Assembly: GCF_000282475.1 (NCBI RefSeq)
Contig: NZ_AKJF01000094.1
Coordinates: 1 to 64,000, forward strand
DNA from: Pseudomonas sp. GM78
GTDB taxonomy: Bacteria > Pseudomonadota > Gammaproteobacteria > Pseudomonadales > Pseudomonadaceae
Direction: 5' to 3'
DNA length: 64,000 nt
The notes under the pieces are model-generated. The model was given only the letters and a program-made list of their open reading frames with translations, searched no databases and was not told the origin of the DNA. Below are positions 9,495 through 18,664 of this stretch, in pieces. Both the position numbers and the translations under genes were made by a program. How positions within the stretch are numbered: the first letter of the stretch is position 1; each line of letters starts with the position of its first letter.

Positions 9495-9656
9495 GCAGGA
9501 GCCAGGCTTGCCGGCGAACCAGACGCTGGGGTGTATCTGTTGCACCGCGTTACCGTTCTTCGCCGGCAAGCCTGGCTCCTACAGGCGAACCAGGCGCCGC
9601 GGTGTATCTGTAACACCACGTCATCGTTCTTCGCCGGCAAGCCTGGCTCTACAGGG
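9495..9656. repeat. REP cluster, three copies
   Basis: Three copies of a CAGGAGCCAGGCTTGCCGGCG-type REP: one in one orientation (9496-9518) and two in the other (9558-9585 and 9626-9655). They are separated by a repeated spacer containing GGTGTATCTGT. The pattern is a short BIME, not a CRISPR. Confidence 0.85.
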
Positions 9657-9877
9657 GCACCATCGAACACTAACGCTGAACGCGCCCACCACTCAGTGGT
9701 CACAACAAATGATGGCATCGCAACTGATCACTGGCCTCAGGCCTGCTCCCTTCAGCCGCGACGCTTGCGATTCACACATTCCAGGGCGCGCCGGATAACC
9801 TTCAGTAAGTTCGGGTCCTGCCTGACACAGGCGCCGACTGCTGCTGCCATCCAATGCTCCCTTATCGGAGTACGCAA

Positions 9878-10438
9878 ATGACTCAATCAATACGGTTCTT
9901 CCTGACGGCCTTGCTCACGGTTGCAGCATTGGCATCGGCCAGTCTCCTGAACACGGCAGGCGCCGCCACCGCCGAGGACCTCAACACCGACTCCCGGCAA
10001 GCGTTGCAAACGCTCTACAAGACCAATCCTTTCTCAGAAACCATCTCGCAAAAAGCCAAGGCCGTGCTGGTCTTCCCGAAAATCATCAAGGCCGGCCTGG
10101 TATTCGGTGGCAGCTACGGCGAAGGCGTTTTGATGAAAGGCACGAAGGTTGAGGATTATTACAACTCCGTCAGCGGTTCCTGGGGATTGCAGGCTGGCGC
10201 GCAGTCATATGGCTATGTGGTTTTCCTGATGACCGACAAAGCGGTGAAATACATCACTGAAACCAAAGGCTGGGAAATCGGTGTAGGGCCAACGGTGGTT
10301 GTGGTAGACGAAGGGGTTGCCAAGAACCTGTCCAGCTCGACGCTCAAGGACGACGCCTACGCGTTCATTTTCGACCAGCAAGGACTGATGGCCGGGATCA
10401 GCATCGAAGGCACGAAGATTTCCCTGATCAAACGCTAA
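9878..10438 (+). CDS. SYLF (Ysc84-type) lipid-binding domain protein, exported
   Basis: A 186-residue protein with an N-terminal signal peptide (MTQSIRFFLTALLTVAALAS, cleavage near the AGAA motif). The rest is a SYLF domain: KAKAVLVFPKIIKAGLVFGG, then GSYGEGVLMKG, a SWGLQAGAQSYGYVVF strand and VVVVDEGVAKNLS. Bacterial members are periplasmic proteins of unclear role; the eukaryotic domain binds phosphoinositides. ATG 9878 with CGGAG upstream is preferred to the earlier in-frame ATG at 9854. It is transcribed alone, between REP elements and the convergent porin gene. Confidence 0.88.
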   Translation: MTQSIRFFLTALLTVAALASASLLNTAGAATAEDLNTDSRQALQTLYKTNPFSETISQKAKAVLVFPKIIKAGLVFGGSYGEGVLMKGTKVEDYYNSVSGSWGLQAGAQSYGYVVFLMTDKAVKYITETKGWEIGVGPTVVVVDEGVAKNLSSSTLKDDAYAFIFDQQGLMAGISIEGTKISLIKR

Positions 10439-10541
10439 AACCGGCAGTTCAGTTGATCGTCGGTCGAGCGATGGCAGCCTGTGTCAACGTGGGTTGATCT
10501 CCCAGCAGGCAAGGCTGCCACTCGATAACATCAAGGCCTGC

Positions 10542-11795
10542 TTACCAGAGCGCCATATCGTAGGTGAAATAAATCCGATTGCTGTCGCGCCCCCGTGCGA
10601 AGTCCGCGCGGTAGACATAGTTACGCAGCTTTACCCCCACGCCTTTGAACGCACCGCTCTGGACCACGTAAGCCAAGTCGGTATCGCGCTCGGACTCTTT
10701 GATCTGGGTGTCAGACTTGCCATCGCTGCCCTTCAGGTAACGCGTCATGAACGTCAGGCCTGGCACGCCCATTGGCGCAAAGTCATAACCGTAGCTGAGC
10801 ATCCAGGTTTTCTCGTCCTCCTCGATGAACTTGCCGATACCGGCGTTGCTGAACGAGTAAACCGTGGCACCGCTGATGTAAGGCAGCCCGGCATCGCCGC
10901 TGAGGGTTTGATAACCACCGCCCAATGTATGCCCTGCCACCGTGTAGGACACCAGGGCACTGAGCATGTCGTTATCGATCTTCGAGGCATAGGCGCGGCC
11001 CGCGTCATGGCTGTTGAAATAGCGCAGGTCGCCCGTCAGGGTCCCGCGGCCCAACGCTATATCGTGCTGGATGCCGGCGAAGTCCTGGCGATAGAAATTT
11101 TCCAGCTCGCCGTGGAAGTAGCTCAGGCGCGTGTTCTTGCCGAGCTTGTAGTCGGCGCCGGCATAGGTGAAATCCCCGCCCCTGTCGCCCGAATAGCCAT
11201 CAGGAATGATCGGGACGCTGTTGGTGGAATCACGCTGCTTGAACCGATCCAGACGGCCGCCGGCCAGGGTTAGATTGTCGATATCCAGGCTGGTGACCTG
11301 GCCACCCTCATAGGTCTGCGGTAACAAGCGTGCATCGTTGTAGATCAGTACTGGCGTCTTGGGTAGCAGTGTTCCGTACCTGAGGGTGGTCTTGGCCAGT
11401 TTGATCTTCGCCGTGGCGCCGGCACTGGAGAACTCATCGGCGGCGCGTCCATCGTCGTGCACCGGCAGCAGCCCGGTACCGCTGCGGCCACGCCCCGAGT
11501 CCAGCCTTACCCCCAGCAAGCCCAACGCATCAACACCCACCCCCAATGTCCCCGGGGTAAACCCCGACTGATAGTCCAGCAGGAAGCCTTGCGCCCACTC
11601 GGTACGCTCACTTTTAGCAGTGCTCGCCGCACGGGCACTCAATCCATGTTCATCACGAAAGTTTTCATTGAAGTACACATTGCGCAGCTGCAACTTCAGT
11701 TTGCTGTCGGCGATGAAACCGCTCGCATCGACAGCGGCAATCGGTAATACCCCCAGGAGAGGTAAAAGCGCCCTGCTGATCAGAGAATGGGGCAT
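10542..11795 (-). CDS. OprD-family outer-membrane porin
   Basis: A 417-residue porin of the OprD/OpdK family. It has a signal peptide (cleaved near AAVDAS), FIADSKLKLQLRNVYFNENFRDE, the QGFLLDYQSGFTPGTLGVGVDALGLLGVRLDSG signature and a terminal aromatic Trp (YDMALW) for outer-membrane assembly. It lies downstream of the CitMHS and PrpF genes on the same strand, so it probably admits the organic acid used by that module. OpdK-type members prefer aromatic or carboxylate substrates; the exact one is unknown. Confidence 0.9.
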   Translation of the reverse strand: MPHSLISRALLPLLGVLPIAAVDASGFIADSKLKLQLRNVYFNENFRDEHGLSARAASTAKSERTEWAQGFLLDYQSGFTPGTLGVGVDALGLLGVRLDSGRGRSGTGLLPVHDDGRAADEFSSAGATAKIKLAKTTLRYGTLLPKTPVLIYNDARLLPQTYEGGQVTSLDIDNLTLAGGRLDRFKQRDSTNSVPIIPDGYSGDRGGDFTYAGADYKLGKNTRLSYFHGELENFYRQDFAGIQHDIALGRGTLTGDLRYFNSHDAGRAYASKIDNDMLSALVSYTVAGHTLGGGYQTLSGDAGLPYISGATVYSFSNAGIGKFIEEDEKTWMLSYGYDFAPMGVPGLTFMTRYLKGSDGKSDTQIKESERDTDLAYVVQSGAFKGVGVKLRNYVYRADFARGRDSNRIYFTYDMALW

Positions 11796-11889
11796 GTCGA
11801 ACTACTCTTGTTGTTGTTTTTCAGGATGCAGGTATCCGCGCGCCGGCAGTCGGCGCGTGAAACGCGTCTAGAGGTGAGTCAGGGGTGAA

Positions 11890-13194
11890 TCAGGCGAACA
11901 GCGTCAAGGCACCGGTCAGCAGGGCTAAAGCTGTGATCACCAGGGAGGTGAGCACTGCCCATTTCACGGTGGCGCGCTGGAAGTCGCCAATGTCGCGATC
12001 GACCATCCCGACCAGCAACAGGGTCGAAGCCACCAACGGGCTCATCAAGTGCACCGGCTGCCCCAGGACCGATGCCCTGGCAATTTCCACCGGGTCAATA
12101 CCGTAGGCAGCAGCGGCGTTTGCGAGGATCGGCACCACGCCGAAGTAGTAAGCATCGTTGGACAGCACGAACGTCAGCGGCATGCTGGTAATCGCCACCA
12201 CCAGCGGAAACAGATGCCCCCAGGACGGTGGAATCCACTCCACCAATGTCTGTGCCAGTGCATCGACCATTTTCGTGCCGGAGAAAATGCCGGCGAAGAC
12301 ACCGGCTGCGAACACCAGCAGTACCACGGTCATGGCGTTGCCGGAATGGGCGAGGATGCGTTCCTTTTGAATGTCCAGCTGCGGGTAGTTGATCATCAGC
12401 GCCAGGACAAAACCGATCAGGAACAAAATCGCCGAATGGGCCAGCCCCATCACCAGCGCAATCATCACTCCGGTCACCAACAGCAGGTTCACATAGGCCA
12501 GCTTCGGACGCTTGTACGGTGTGTCTTCAAGAATGGCCTTGATGTAGCAATCACCACCGCCGCTCTGCAACTTCGTATTGCCGATTCGCTTGCGCTCGGC
12601 GCGCCCCAGCAAAAATGCCGTGAACACCACCCAGGCGGCACCGCCGATCATGGTCGGCAATAACGGGATGAAGTATTCCCCGGCATCCACCCCCAGCGCG
12701 GCAATCGCCCGGGTGGCCGGACCGCCCCACGGGCTCAAACCGCTCATGATGCTCAGCGACAGCATGGAAATCGTTGCCAGGATCATCGGGTTCATGCCGA
12801 TACGCTTGTACAACGGCAGCATCGCCGCACAGGTGATCATGTAGGTGGTCGTGCCATCGCCATCCAGCGCGACAGTCAACGACAGCAGTGCGGTGCCGAG
12901 GGCGATTTTCATCGGGTCGCCATTCACCCGCTTGAGGATTTTGCGGATCAGCGGGTCGAACAGTCCCGAGTCGATCATCAACCCGAAAAACAGGATCGCG
13001 AACAGCAGCAACGCGGCCGACGGCGCGACCATTTTCAGGCCGTCGAGCATCATTTTCCCGGTGGTCCCGCCAAAACCGCCGATCAGGGCAAAGACGATCG
13101 GCACAACGGTCAACGCAACGATTGGCGACAAACGCTTGGACATGATCAGGTAGGTGAACACTACCACCATGGCCAGGCCGAGTAAGGCGAGCAT
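11890..13194 (-). CDS. CitMHS-family citrate/tricarboxylate:H+ symporter
   Basis: A 434-residue inner-membrane protein with about 12 hydrophobic segments. It carries CitMHS features: TVALDGDGTTTYMITCAAMLPLYKR, the SPWGGPATRA motif and VLSNDAYYFGVVPIL near the C-terminus. Members carry citrate or related acids complexed to divalent metal, with protons. It stands between the PrpF gene and the OprD porin, a complete uptake route for a tricarboxylate or a close relative. Confidence 0.9.
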   Translation of the reverse strand: MLALLGLAMVVVFTYLIMSKRLSPIVALTVVPIVFALIGGFGGTTGKMMLDGLKMVAPSAALLLFAILFFGLMIDSGLFDPLIRKILKRVNGDPMKIALGTALLSLTVALDGDGTTTYMITCAAMLPLYKRIGMNPMILATISMLSLSIMSGLSPWGGPATRAIAALGVDAGEYFIPLLPTMIGGAAWVVFTAFLLGRAERKRIGNTKLQSGGGDCYIKAILEDTPYKRPKLAYVNLLLVTGVMIALVMGLAHSAILFLIGFVLALMINYPQLDIQKERILAHSGNAMTVVLLVFAAGVFAGIFSGTKMVDALAQTLVEWIPPSWGHLFPLVVAITSMPLTFVLSNDAYYFGVVPILANAAAAYGIDPVEIARASVLGQPVHLMSPLVASTLLLVGMVDRDIGDFQRATVKWAVLTSLVITALALLTGALTLFA

Positions 13195-13367
13195 AGGGCA
13201 TCTCTCTTGTTGTTATTAATGGCGAGGCCGGCGCACAGGCGAACGACCCCGAGACTACCAGACGTTGCTGTCCGCTATGTCCGGTGGTGGGTAATGACGA
13301 GCGCGTTTCATGGCATCACCCATTTTTACAATTGTGCTGATACAAAAACCCAGGCACCGTCAGATCA

Positions 13368-14450
13368 CTAGCCGGCGAGTCGCTGGGAAATCGGGGCATA
13401 GACGAAACCGGAGAACAATCGTCGTGCCGTACGCACCACCGAGGCGCGGATGGTCTGACCGTTATCGCCGACGTAGGACAACACGACATCGATGCCGCCA
13501 CTCGGGTGCTCGATACGCACCTGTTGCAAGCGCGGACCTGCGGTATTGCCAAGCATCCGGGCCACTACGCTGCCCTCGCTGACACAGGCAGTCGCCACGC
13601 CGATGGAGCCGGTAATGGCCAGCGCGCGATGGCAGTTGTGGGGCATGAAGTAGCGAACCTGCAACGTGCCACCCGCCTTGGCCGGTGAAACCAGCACCGG
13701 TTTGGGGATGACCTTGTCGCTGACATCGCCCAACCCCATCGCCCTGCCGGCCTGCAACCGCAAGGCTTCGAGCTGGCGCAGAAAATCCTTGTCCGCGTCC
13801 AGCTCGGCTGGGGTTTCATCGCCGCGCTTGGCCAGATGACGGGCCTCGATGATCAGCATCGGCATGGCCATGTCGATGCAGGTAACAGGCACCCCATCGA
13901 ACACATCCAGGGTATTGCCGGTCGGGAACAGTTTGCCGGTCTTGCTGCCGGCAGCGTCGAGGAAGGTCAATTGCACGGGTGCCGCACTGCCAGGCACGCC
14001 ATCGATGACCGTGTCGCCCTCGTAGCTGACTTTGCCGTTGGGCGTGTGCACGTCCGAAGTGACGAAGGTGCCGGTGTTGAGGTTGCGAATGCGCACCCGG
14101 GTCAATCCGTTGCCCGCCTTGACCAGGCCCTGCTCGATGGCGAACGGGCCAACCGCGCAGAGCATGTTGCCGCAATTGGGCGCGGTGTCGACACGGCGTT
14201 GGGAGACCATGACTTGAACGAACAGATAGTCGACATCCGCATCAGGATGCAGCGACGGGCTGACGATCGCCACCTTGCTGGTTTGCGGGCTGCCGCCACC
14301 GATGCCGTCAATTTCCAGCTCATGGCCAGAACCCATCAGGTTGAGCAGCAGTTCGTCACGTTCTGCGATCGCAACCGGTAGATCCCAGGCGAGAAACACC
14401 GGGCCCTTGGACGTACCGCCGCGCATAAGCACACAGGGAATTCGTTGCAT
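13368..14450 (-). CDS. PrpF-family isomerase (4-oxalomesaconate tautomerase / aconitate isomerase type)
   Basis: A 360-residue protein of the PrpF family, which has the diaminopimelate-epimerase fold. The N-terminus RIPCVLMRGGTSKGPVFLAWDLP, the IDGIGGGSPQTSKVAIV motif and the APNCGNML motif (its cysteine is one catalytic position) are typical. Family reactions shift double bonds in unsaturated tricarboxylates: 2-methylaconitate (PrpF), oxalomesaconate (GalD). It resembles GalD, but no gallate dioxygenase or hydratase is nearby, so a tricarboxylate such as trans-aconitate is as likely. ATG 14450 matches the family start. It is divergent from a LysR gene. Confidence 0.85.
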   Translation of the reverse strand: MQRIPCVLMRGGTSKGPVFLAWDLPVAIAERDELLLNLMGSGHELEIDGIGGGSPQTSKVAIVSPSLHPDADVDYLFVQVMVSQRRVDTAPNCGNMLCAVGPFAIEQGLVKAGNGLTRVRIRNLNTGTFVTSDVHTPNGKVSYEGDTVIDGVPGSAAPVQLTFLDAAGSKTGKLFPTGNTLDVFDGVPVTCIDMAMPMLIIEARHLAKRGDETPAELDADKDFLRQLEALRLQAGRAMGLGDVSDKVIPKPVLVSPAKAGGTLQVRYFMPHNCHRALAITGSIGVATACVSEGSVVARMLGNTAGPRLQQVRIEHPSGGIDVVLSYVGDNGQTIRASVVRTARRLFSGFVYAPISQRLAG

Positions 14451-14617
14451 GAATACTGACTCTTGTTGATCAATAGGGGTAATTGATGTCTTGGGAGCAA
14501 GAGTCGCAGGCTTTGAAAATTGTTTCCAATGCAAATATCAGCCTGATTATTGCGTTTTACGAATGATAAATTTAGGATGATTTCGCTGGTTCACCCTCGT
14601 CTGCTGAGATAAAACAA
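14451..14617. promoter_or_regulatory. Divergent promoter region, PrpF isomerase / LysR
   Basis: AT-rich 167-base gap. The segment ATTATTGCGTTTTACGAATGAT around 14547-14568 is a partly dyad-symmetric stretch of the sort LysR proteins bind (T-N11-A). Placement of promoters is inference. Confidence 0.4.
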
Positions 14618-15508
14618 TTGAATTATGAGCTCAATGACATCCGGTCTTTCGTGAAGATCGCAGAACTTGGGAGCTTCCATGAGGCTGCCGATGCCTTGCA
14701 TCTCTCTCAACCCGCGTTGAGTCGCAGAATGAAAAAGCTAGAAGAGGGGTTGGGAACAGCCCTTCTTGATCGCACGACAAGAAGGGTAAGCCTCACCAGC
14801 GTCGGGCGAGACTTCCTGCCCAAGGCACGACGTTTGCTGGATGACTTCGATGACTCGATACTTAACATCCGGGAGCTGGCGGAGCGCCAGAGCGGTCGTG
14901 TCACCCTTGCCTGCATCCCGACCGCCGCCTTCTACTTCCTCCCTTCGGTCATCCGCCTCTACAACGAACGCTATCCACAAATCCGCATTCGCTTGCTCGA
15001 CCTGAGTGCGAACGAAGGGCTGGAGGCTGTCCTGCGTGGCGAAGCCGACTTCGGCATCAACATGATGAGCGGCCAGCACCCGGACATCGAGTTCGTGCCG
15101 TTGGTCAACGAGCCTTTTGTTTTGGCGTGTCGACGCGATCACGAGTTGGCCGAACGCAGCTCGGTCACCTGGTCTGAACTCAGCAATTACCGGCTGATCG
15201 GGGTCGGTCGCCTGAGCGGCAACCGCATGTTGCTTGACCATGCCTTGTCAGGCTTGAGCTGGCGTCCACAGTGGTTCTATGAGGTGCAACACCTGTCTAC
15301 GTCGCTGGGGCTGGTGGAAGCCGGATTAGGCGTTTCGGCAATGCCGAGCCTTGCAATGCCGGCTGTGGATCATCCAACGTTGGTGAGCGTCCCCTTGATC
15401 GAGCCCATTGTGAACCGATCGTTGGGACTGGTTTACCGCCGAGGCGCCTCACTGTCTCCGGCAGCGGAAAAATTCGTCTCGATACTGCTGGAACAGTGGG
15501 AACAATGA
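14618..15508 (+). CDS. LysR-family regulator of the PrpF/CitMHS module
   Basis: A 296-residue LysR protein: N-terminal winged helix (YELNDIRSFVKIAELGSFHEA, HLSQPALSRRMKKLE), linker, then an effector domain starting at GRVTLACIPTAAFYFLP. The start is a TTG at 14618; no in-frame ATG is close and the LysR N-terminus begins there. It is divergent from the PrpF isomerase gene and likely switches on the isomerase, carrier and porin genes when the acid is present. Confidence 0.88.
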   Translation: MNYELNDIRSFVKIAELGSFHEAADALHLSQPALSRRMKKLEEGLGTALLDRTTRRVSLTSVGRDFLPKARRLLDDFDDSILNIRELAERQSGRVTLACIPTAAFYFLPSVIRLYNERYPQIRIRLLDLSANEGLEAVLRGEADFGINMMSGQHPDIEFVPLVNEPFVLACRRDHELAERSSVTWSELSNYRLIGVGRLSGNRMLLDHALSGLSWRPQWFYEVQHLSTSLGLVEAGLGVSAMPSLAMPAVDHPTLVSVPLIEPIVNRSLGLVYRRGASLSPAAEKFVSILLEQWEQ

Positions 15509-15560
15509 GCTCAATCAGCGATACCCATCCGGTGCGCATAGTCGACGTCCTGGTCGATGA

Positions 15561-15576
15561 AATTCGTATACCATAT
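15561..15576. promoter_or_regulatory. GntR operator candidate, autoregulatory copy
   Basis: AATTCGTATACCATAT keeps 13 of 16 positions of the perfect palindrome found at 26845. It lies just ahead of, or within the first codons of, the GntR gene, depending on the start used. That fits repression of its own gene. Confidence 0.6.
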
Positions 15577-15604
15577 CTCTAACTCAATCCGAACGACCGC
15601 CGCC

Positions 15605-16276
15605 GTGAACTCACCCAAATTCAACGCTCCCGACTTGGGCAATGCGCCTTCGACATCGGAAATAATCACCCGCCATCTGCGTGACGCCATCGTCGCCGGG
15701 CACTTCGCCGAAGACGAGCCTATTCGCCAGGACGACATCGCCCGGCAGTTCAACGTCAGCAAAATTCCGGTCCGCGAGGCCCTCAAGCGCCTGGAAGCCG
15801 AGGGCCTGGTGATGTTCCAGCGCAATCGCGGGGCAATGGTCACGCGGGTGTCCGATGCCGAACTGGCACAGATGTTCGAAGTGCGCATGTTGCTCGAAGA
15901 CAAGGTGCTGCGCCTGGCCATTCCCAACATGACCGAAGCCACCTTCGCCCGCGCCGAAAGCATTTGCCAGGAATTCGTCGGTGAAGATGACGTGGGCCGC
16001 TGGGCCGAGCTCAACTGGGAACTGCACGCCTGTCTCTACGAGCCGGCACAACGTCCATTCCTGGTGAGCCTGATCCGTTCGGTCAACGACAAACTGGAAC
16101 GTTACCTGCGGATGCAGATGAGCCTTTCCGCCGGTAAGGAGCGTGCCGACCACGAGCACCGGGAGATCGTCGAAGCCTGCCGCGCCGGTGACGTCGACCG
16201 GGCGGTGAAGCTGCTCGACGAACACATTGCAGGGGTCTGCAAGACCTTGTTCGAGCACCTGCCGCACCACCATTGA
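15605..16276 (+). CDS. GntR-family regulator (FadR/FCD subfamily) of the hydroxyproline cluster
   Basis: A 223-residue regulator when started at GTG 15605, or 239 from ATG 15557. The winged helix (HLRDAIVAGHFAEDEPIRQDDIARQF, SKIPVREALKRLEAEGLV) is followed by an all-helical FCD ligand-binding domain (RMLLEDKVLRLAIPN ... NWELHACLYEP ... DHEHREIVEACRAGD) with the usual metal-binding histidines. The later start is preferred because the candidate operator at 15561 would otherwise be coding; neither start has a clear ribosome-binding site. Placed first in the hydroxyproline cluster and sharing its operator with two other promoters there, it is probably the cluster repressor. Confidence 0.82.
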   Translation: MNSPKFNAPDLGNAPSTSEIITRHLRDAIVAGHFAEDEPIRQDDIARQFNVSKIPVREALKRLEAEGLVMFQRNRGAMVTRVSDAELAQMFEVRMLLEDKVLRLAIPNMTEATFARAESICQEFVGEDDVGRWAELNWELHACLYEPAQRPFLVSLIRSVNDKLERYLRMQMSLSAGKERADHEHREIVEACRAGDVDRAVKLLDEHIAGVCKTLFEHLPHHH

Positions 16277-16390
16277 CAGTCCGCTCTACTGTGCCGATTT
16301 CGTCATCGGCGCAAGATAAAACCATCAAGCCGGCATCCCCTCGCACGGGCCACTCTTGCGTTCACTCATCTGAACGGACGTGGCCCTGTC

Positions 16391-17323
16391 ATGAAACGCA
16401 TCACCGTGATCGACTCCCACACTGGCGGCGAACCCACTCGCCTGGTGACCGCCGGCTTTCCCGACCTGGGCACCGGCAGCATGGCCGAACGGCTTCGGCG
16501 GCTGGCTGCAGACCATGATCAATGGCGCGCCGCCTGCGTACTCGAACCACGGGGCAGCGACGTGCTGGTCGGCGCATTGCTGTGCGAACCGGTCGACCCC
16601 GCCGCCTGTGCCGGGGTGATTTTCTTCAATAACACCGGCTACCTGGGCATGTGCGGCCACGGCACCATTGGCCTGGTGGCCTCGCTGGCGCACCTGGGCA
16701 AGATCGGCCCGGGCGTGCACAGCATCGAAACGCCGGTCGGTACGGTGCAGGCCACCTTGCACGACGACCACTCGGTCAGCGTGCGCAACGTACCGGCCTA
16801 CCGTTATCGCAAAGCCGTGGCATTGCAGGTGCCGGGGATCGGCCAGGTGGTCGGTGATATCGCCTGGGGTGGCAACTGGTTTTTCCTGATCGCCGAACAT
16901 GGCCTGCGCATCGCCAATGACAACCTCGAGGCGTTGACCGCCTACACCTACGCCGTGCAGCAAGCACTGGAGGTTCAGGGGATACGCGGCGAAGACGGCG
17001 GGTTGATCGACCACGTCGAACTGTTCGCCGATGACGCCCGCGCCGACAGCCGCAACTTTGTACTCTGCCCCGGCAAAGCCTATGACCGTTCGCCCTGCGG
17101 CACCGGCACCAGTGCCAAGCTGGCGTGCCTGGCGGCCGACGACAAATTGCAACCGGGACAGATCTGGCGCCAGGCCAGCGTGATCGGCAGCGAGTTCGAA
17201 GGCTCCTACGAACGACAGGGCGAGCGCATCGTACCGACCATTCGCGGTCGCGCCTTCATCAGTGCCGAGGCCAGCCTGATCATTGAACAGGACGACCCGT
17301 TTGCCTGGGGCATTCGCCCATGA
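16391..17323 (+). CDS. lhpA: 4-hydroxyproline 2-epimerase
   Basis: A 310-residue proline-racemase-fold enzyme converting trans-4-hydroxy-L-proline to cis-4-hydroxy-D-proline, the first step of the pathway. Both catalytic cysteines are present: Cys88 in MCGHGTIG and Cys236 in [19 protein letters not shown]; these are the same residue numbers as in characterised Pseudomonas epimerases. The N-terminus [19 protein letters not shown] is typical. It overlaps the next gene by four bases (ATGA), so it is translated with the D-hydroxyproline dehydrogenase subunits. This is one of the firmest calls in the window. Confidence 0.95.
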   Translation: MKRITVIDSHTGGEPTRLVTAGFPDLGTGSMAERLRRLAADHDQWRAACVLEPRGSDVLVGALLCEPVDPAACAGVIFFNNTGYLGMCGHGTIGLVASLAHLGKIGPGVHSIETPVGTVQATLHDDHSVSVRNVPAYRYRKAVALQVPGIGQVVGDIAWGGNWFFLIAEHGLRIANDNLEALTAYTYAVQQALEVQGIRGEDGGLIDHVELFADDARADSRNFVLCPGKAYDRSPCGTGTSAKLACLAADDKLQPGQIWRQASVIGSEFEGSYERQGERIVPTIRGRAFISAEASLIIEQDDPFAWGIRP

Positions 17324-18435
17324 ACCAGGGCCTGGTGGCCGATGTGATCGTGATCGGTGCCGGTATCATCGGCGCCGCCTGCGCCCAGGCGCTGGCCCGG
17401 CGCGGCCTGCGCGTGCTGGTGCTGGACGCGGGCCTGCACAACGCGACAGCCGCCGGCATGGGCCACTTGCTGGTGCTGGATGACAATGTGGCCGAACTGG
17501 CCCTCAGCCAATACTCGCTGCAACGCTGGCGCGAACAGGCACCGCAACTGCCCGACAACTGCGCCTACCGCTGCAACGGCACATTGTGGCTGGCGGCCAA
17601 TGCCGAAGAAATGGAAGTGGCCCGCAGCAAATACCTGAACCTGCAGGCCCAGGGCATTGCCTGCGAGTTGATCGCCCGCAACGCCCTGCGTACCCGAGAG
17701 CCCGAGCTACACGACGGCCTCGAAGGCGGTTTATTGATCAACGGCGACGGCATTCTCTACGCCCCGGCGACCGCCAACTGGATGCTCGACACCACAGGCA
17801 TCGAACAACGGCGGGCACGGGTCAGCGAGGTCGATGGCAACCGCGTGCGACTCGAGGATGGCCAGTGGTTGAATGCCGAAGCCGTCATATTGGCCAACGG
17901 CATCCAGGCCAATGACCTGTGCCCCGAGTTGCCGATCGAACCGAAAAAGGGCCACTTGCTGATCACAGACCGCTACCCCGGCAAGGTCACCCACACGCTG
18001 GTGGAACTGGGCTATGTCACCAGTGCCCACAACGCCACGGGACCTTCGACCGCCTGCAACATACAGCCTCGCCCCACCGGGCAACTGTTCATCGGCGCCT
18101 CGCGACAATTCGGCACCACCGACACGGAGGTCGAAAGCTGGATGCTGGCGAAAATGCTCAAGCGCGCCAGCGAATACATGCCGGGCCTGGCCCAGCTCAA
18201 TGGCATCCGCGCCTGGACCGGTTTTCGCGCCGCCAGCCCCGATGGCCTGCCGCTGGTTGGCCAGCATCCCAAACGCAAAGGCTTGTGGCTGGCGGTCGGG
18301 CACGAGGGACTCGGAGTCACCACGGCCCCCGGCACTGCCGATTTGCTGGTCGCGCAATTGTTCAACGAGACGCCGCCCCTGGCGGCACAACCCTATCTGC
18401 CGCAACGCTTTCTGGGAGAGCCCCTATATGCCTGA
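17320..18435 (+). CDS. lhpB: D-hydroxyproline dehydrogenase, FAD subunit (DAO family)
   Basis: A 371-residue D-amino-acid-oxidase-like flavoprotein. The FAD motif [19 protein letters not shown] lies at about 11-29 and a DAO C-terminal motif, [16 protein letters not shown], near 300. It would oxidise cis-4-hydroxy-D-proline to pyrroline-4-hydroxy-2-carboxylate, passing electrons to the two following subunits. It overlaps the epimerase by 4 bases and the small ferredoxin subunit by 8. The symbol follows the P. aeruginosa lhpABFE order as I remember it. Confidence 0.9.
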   Translation: MNQGLVADVIVIGAGIIGAACAQALARRGLRVLVLDAGLHNATAAGMGHLLVLDDNVAELALSQYSLQRWREQAPQLPDNCAYRCNGTLWLAANAEEMEVARSKYLNLQAQGIACELIARNALRTREPELHDGLEGGLLINGDGILYAPATANWMLDTTGIEQRRARVSEVDGNRVRLEDGQWLNAEAVILANGIQANDLCPELPIEPKKGHLLITDRYPGKVTHTLVELGYVTSAHNATGPSTACNIQPRPTGQLFIGASRQFGTTDTEVESWMLAKMLKRASEYMPGLAQLNGIRAWTGFRAASPDGLPLVGQHPKRKGLWLAVGHEGLGVTTAPGTADLLVAQLFNETPPLAAQPYLPQRFLGEPLYA

Positions 18436-18664
18436 CTTGATCATGGACGGCCGCACCCTGAAGGTGGCCGAGGGCACGACGGTGGCCGCGGCCCTGGCAC
18501 TGGCCGGCGACGGTTGCAGTCGCACTTCGGTCAGCGGAGAGCGCCGCGCACCACTGTGCGGCATGGGCATCTGCCAGGAATGCCGGGTGACCATCGACGG
18601 TCGCCGCCGACTGGCCTGCCAGACGCTGTGCCAGCAGGGCATGCAAGTGCAGACCCGAGCATGA
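18428..18664 (+). CDS. lhpF: D-hydroxyproline dehydrogenase, small [2Fe-2S] subunit
   Basis: A 78-residue ferredoxin-like protein starting at ATG 18428. The plant-type [2Fe-2S] cysteines are in APLCGMGICQECRVTIDG, with the fourth in RRLACQTLC. Such subunits carry electrons between the flavin subunits of heteromeric D-Hyp dehydrogenases, like the gamma subunit of HcnABC-type enzymes. It overlaps the gene before it by 8 bases and the one after by 4. The symbol is by operon order. Confidence 0.88.
   Translation: MPDLIMDGRTLKVAEGTTVAAALALAGDGCSRTSVSGERRAPLCGMGICQECRVTIDGRRRLACQTLCQQGMQVQTRA

Noticed and set aside
9496-9655. Regular repeats resembling a small CRISPR array
   Set aside because: Units are in mixed orientation and are REP sequences; there are no unique spacers and no cas genes.
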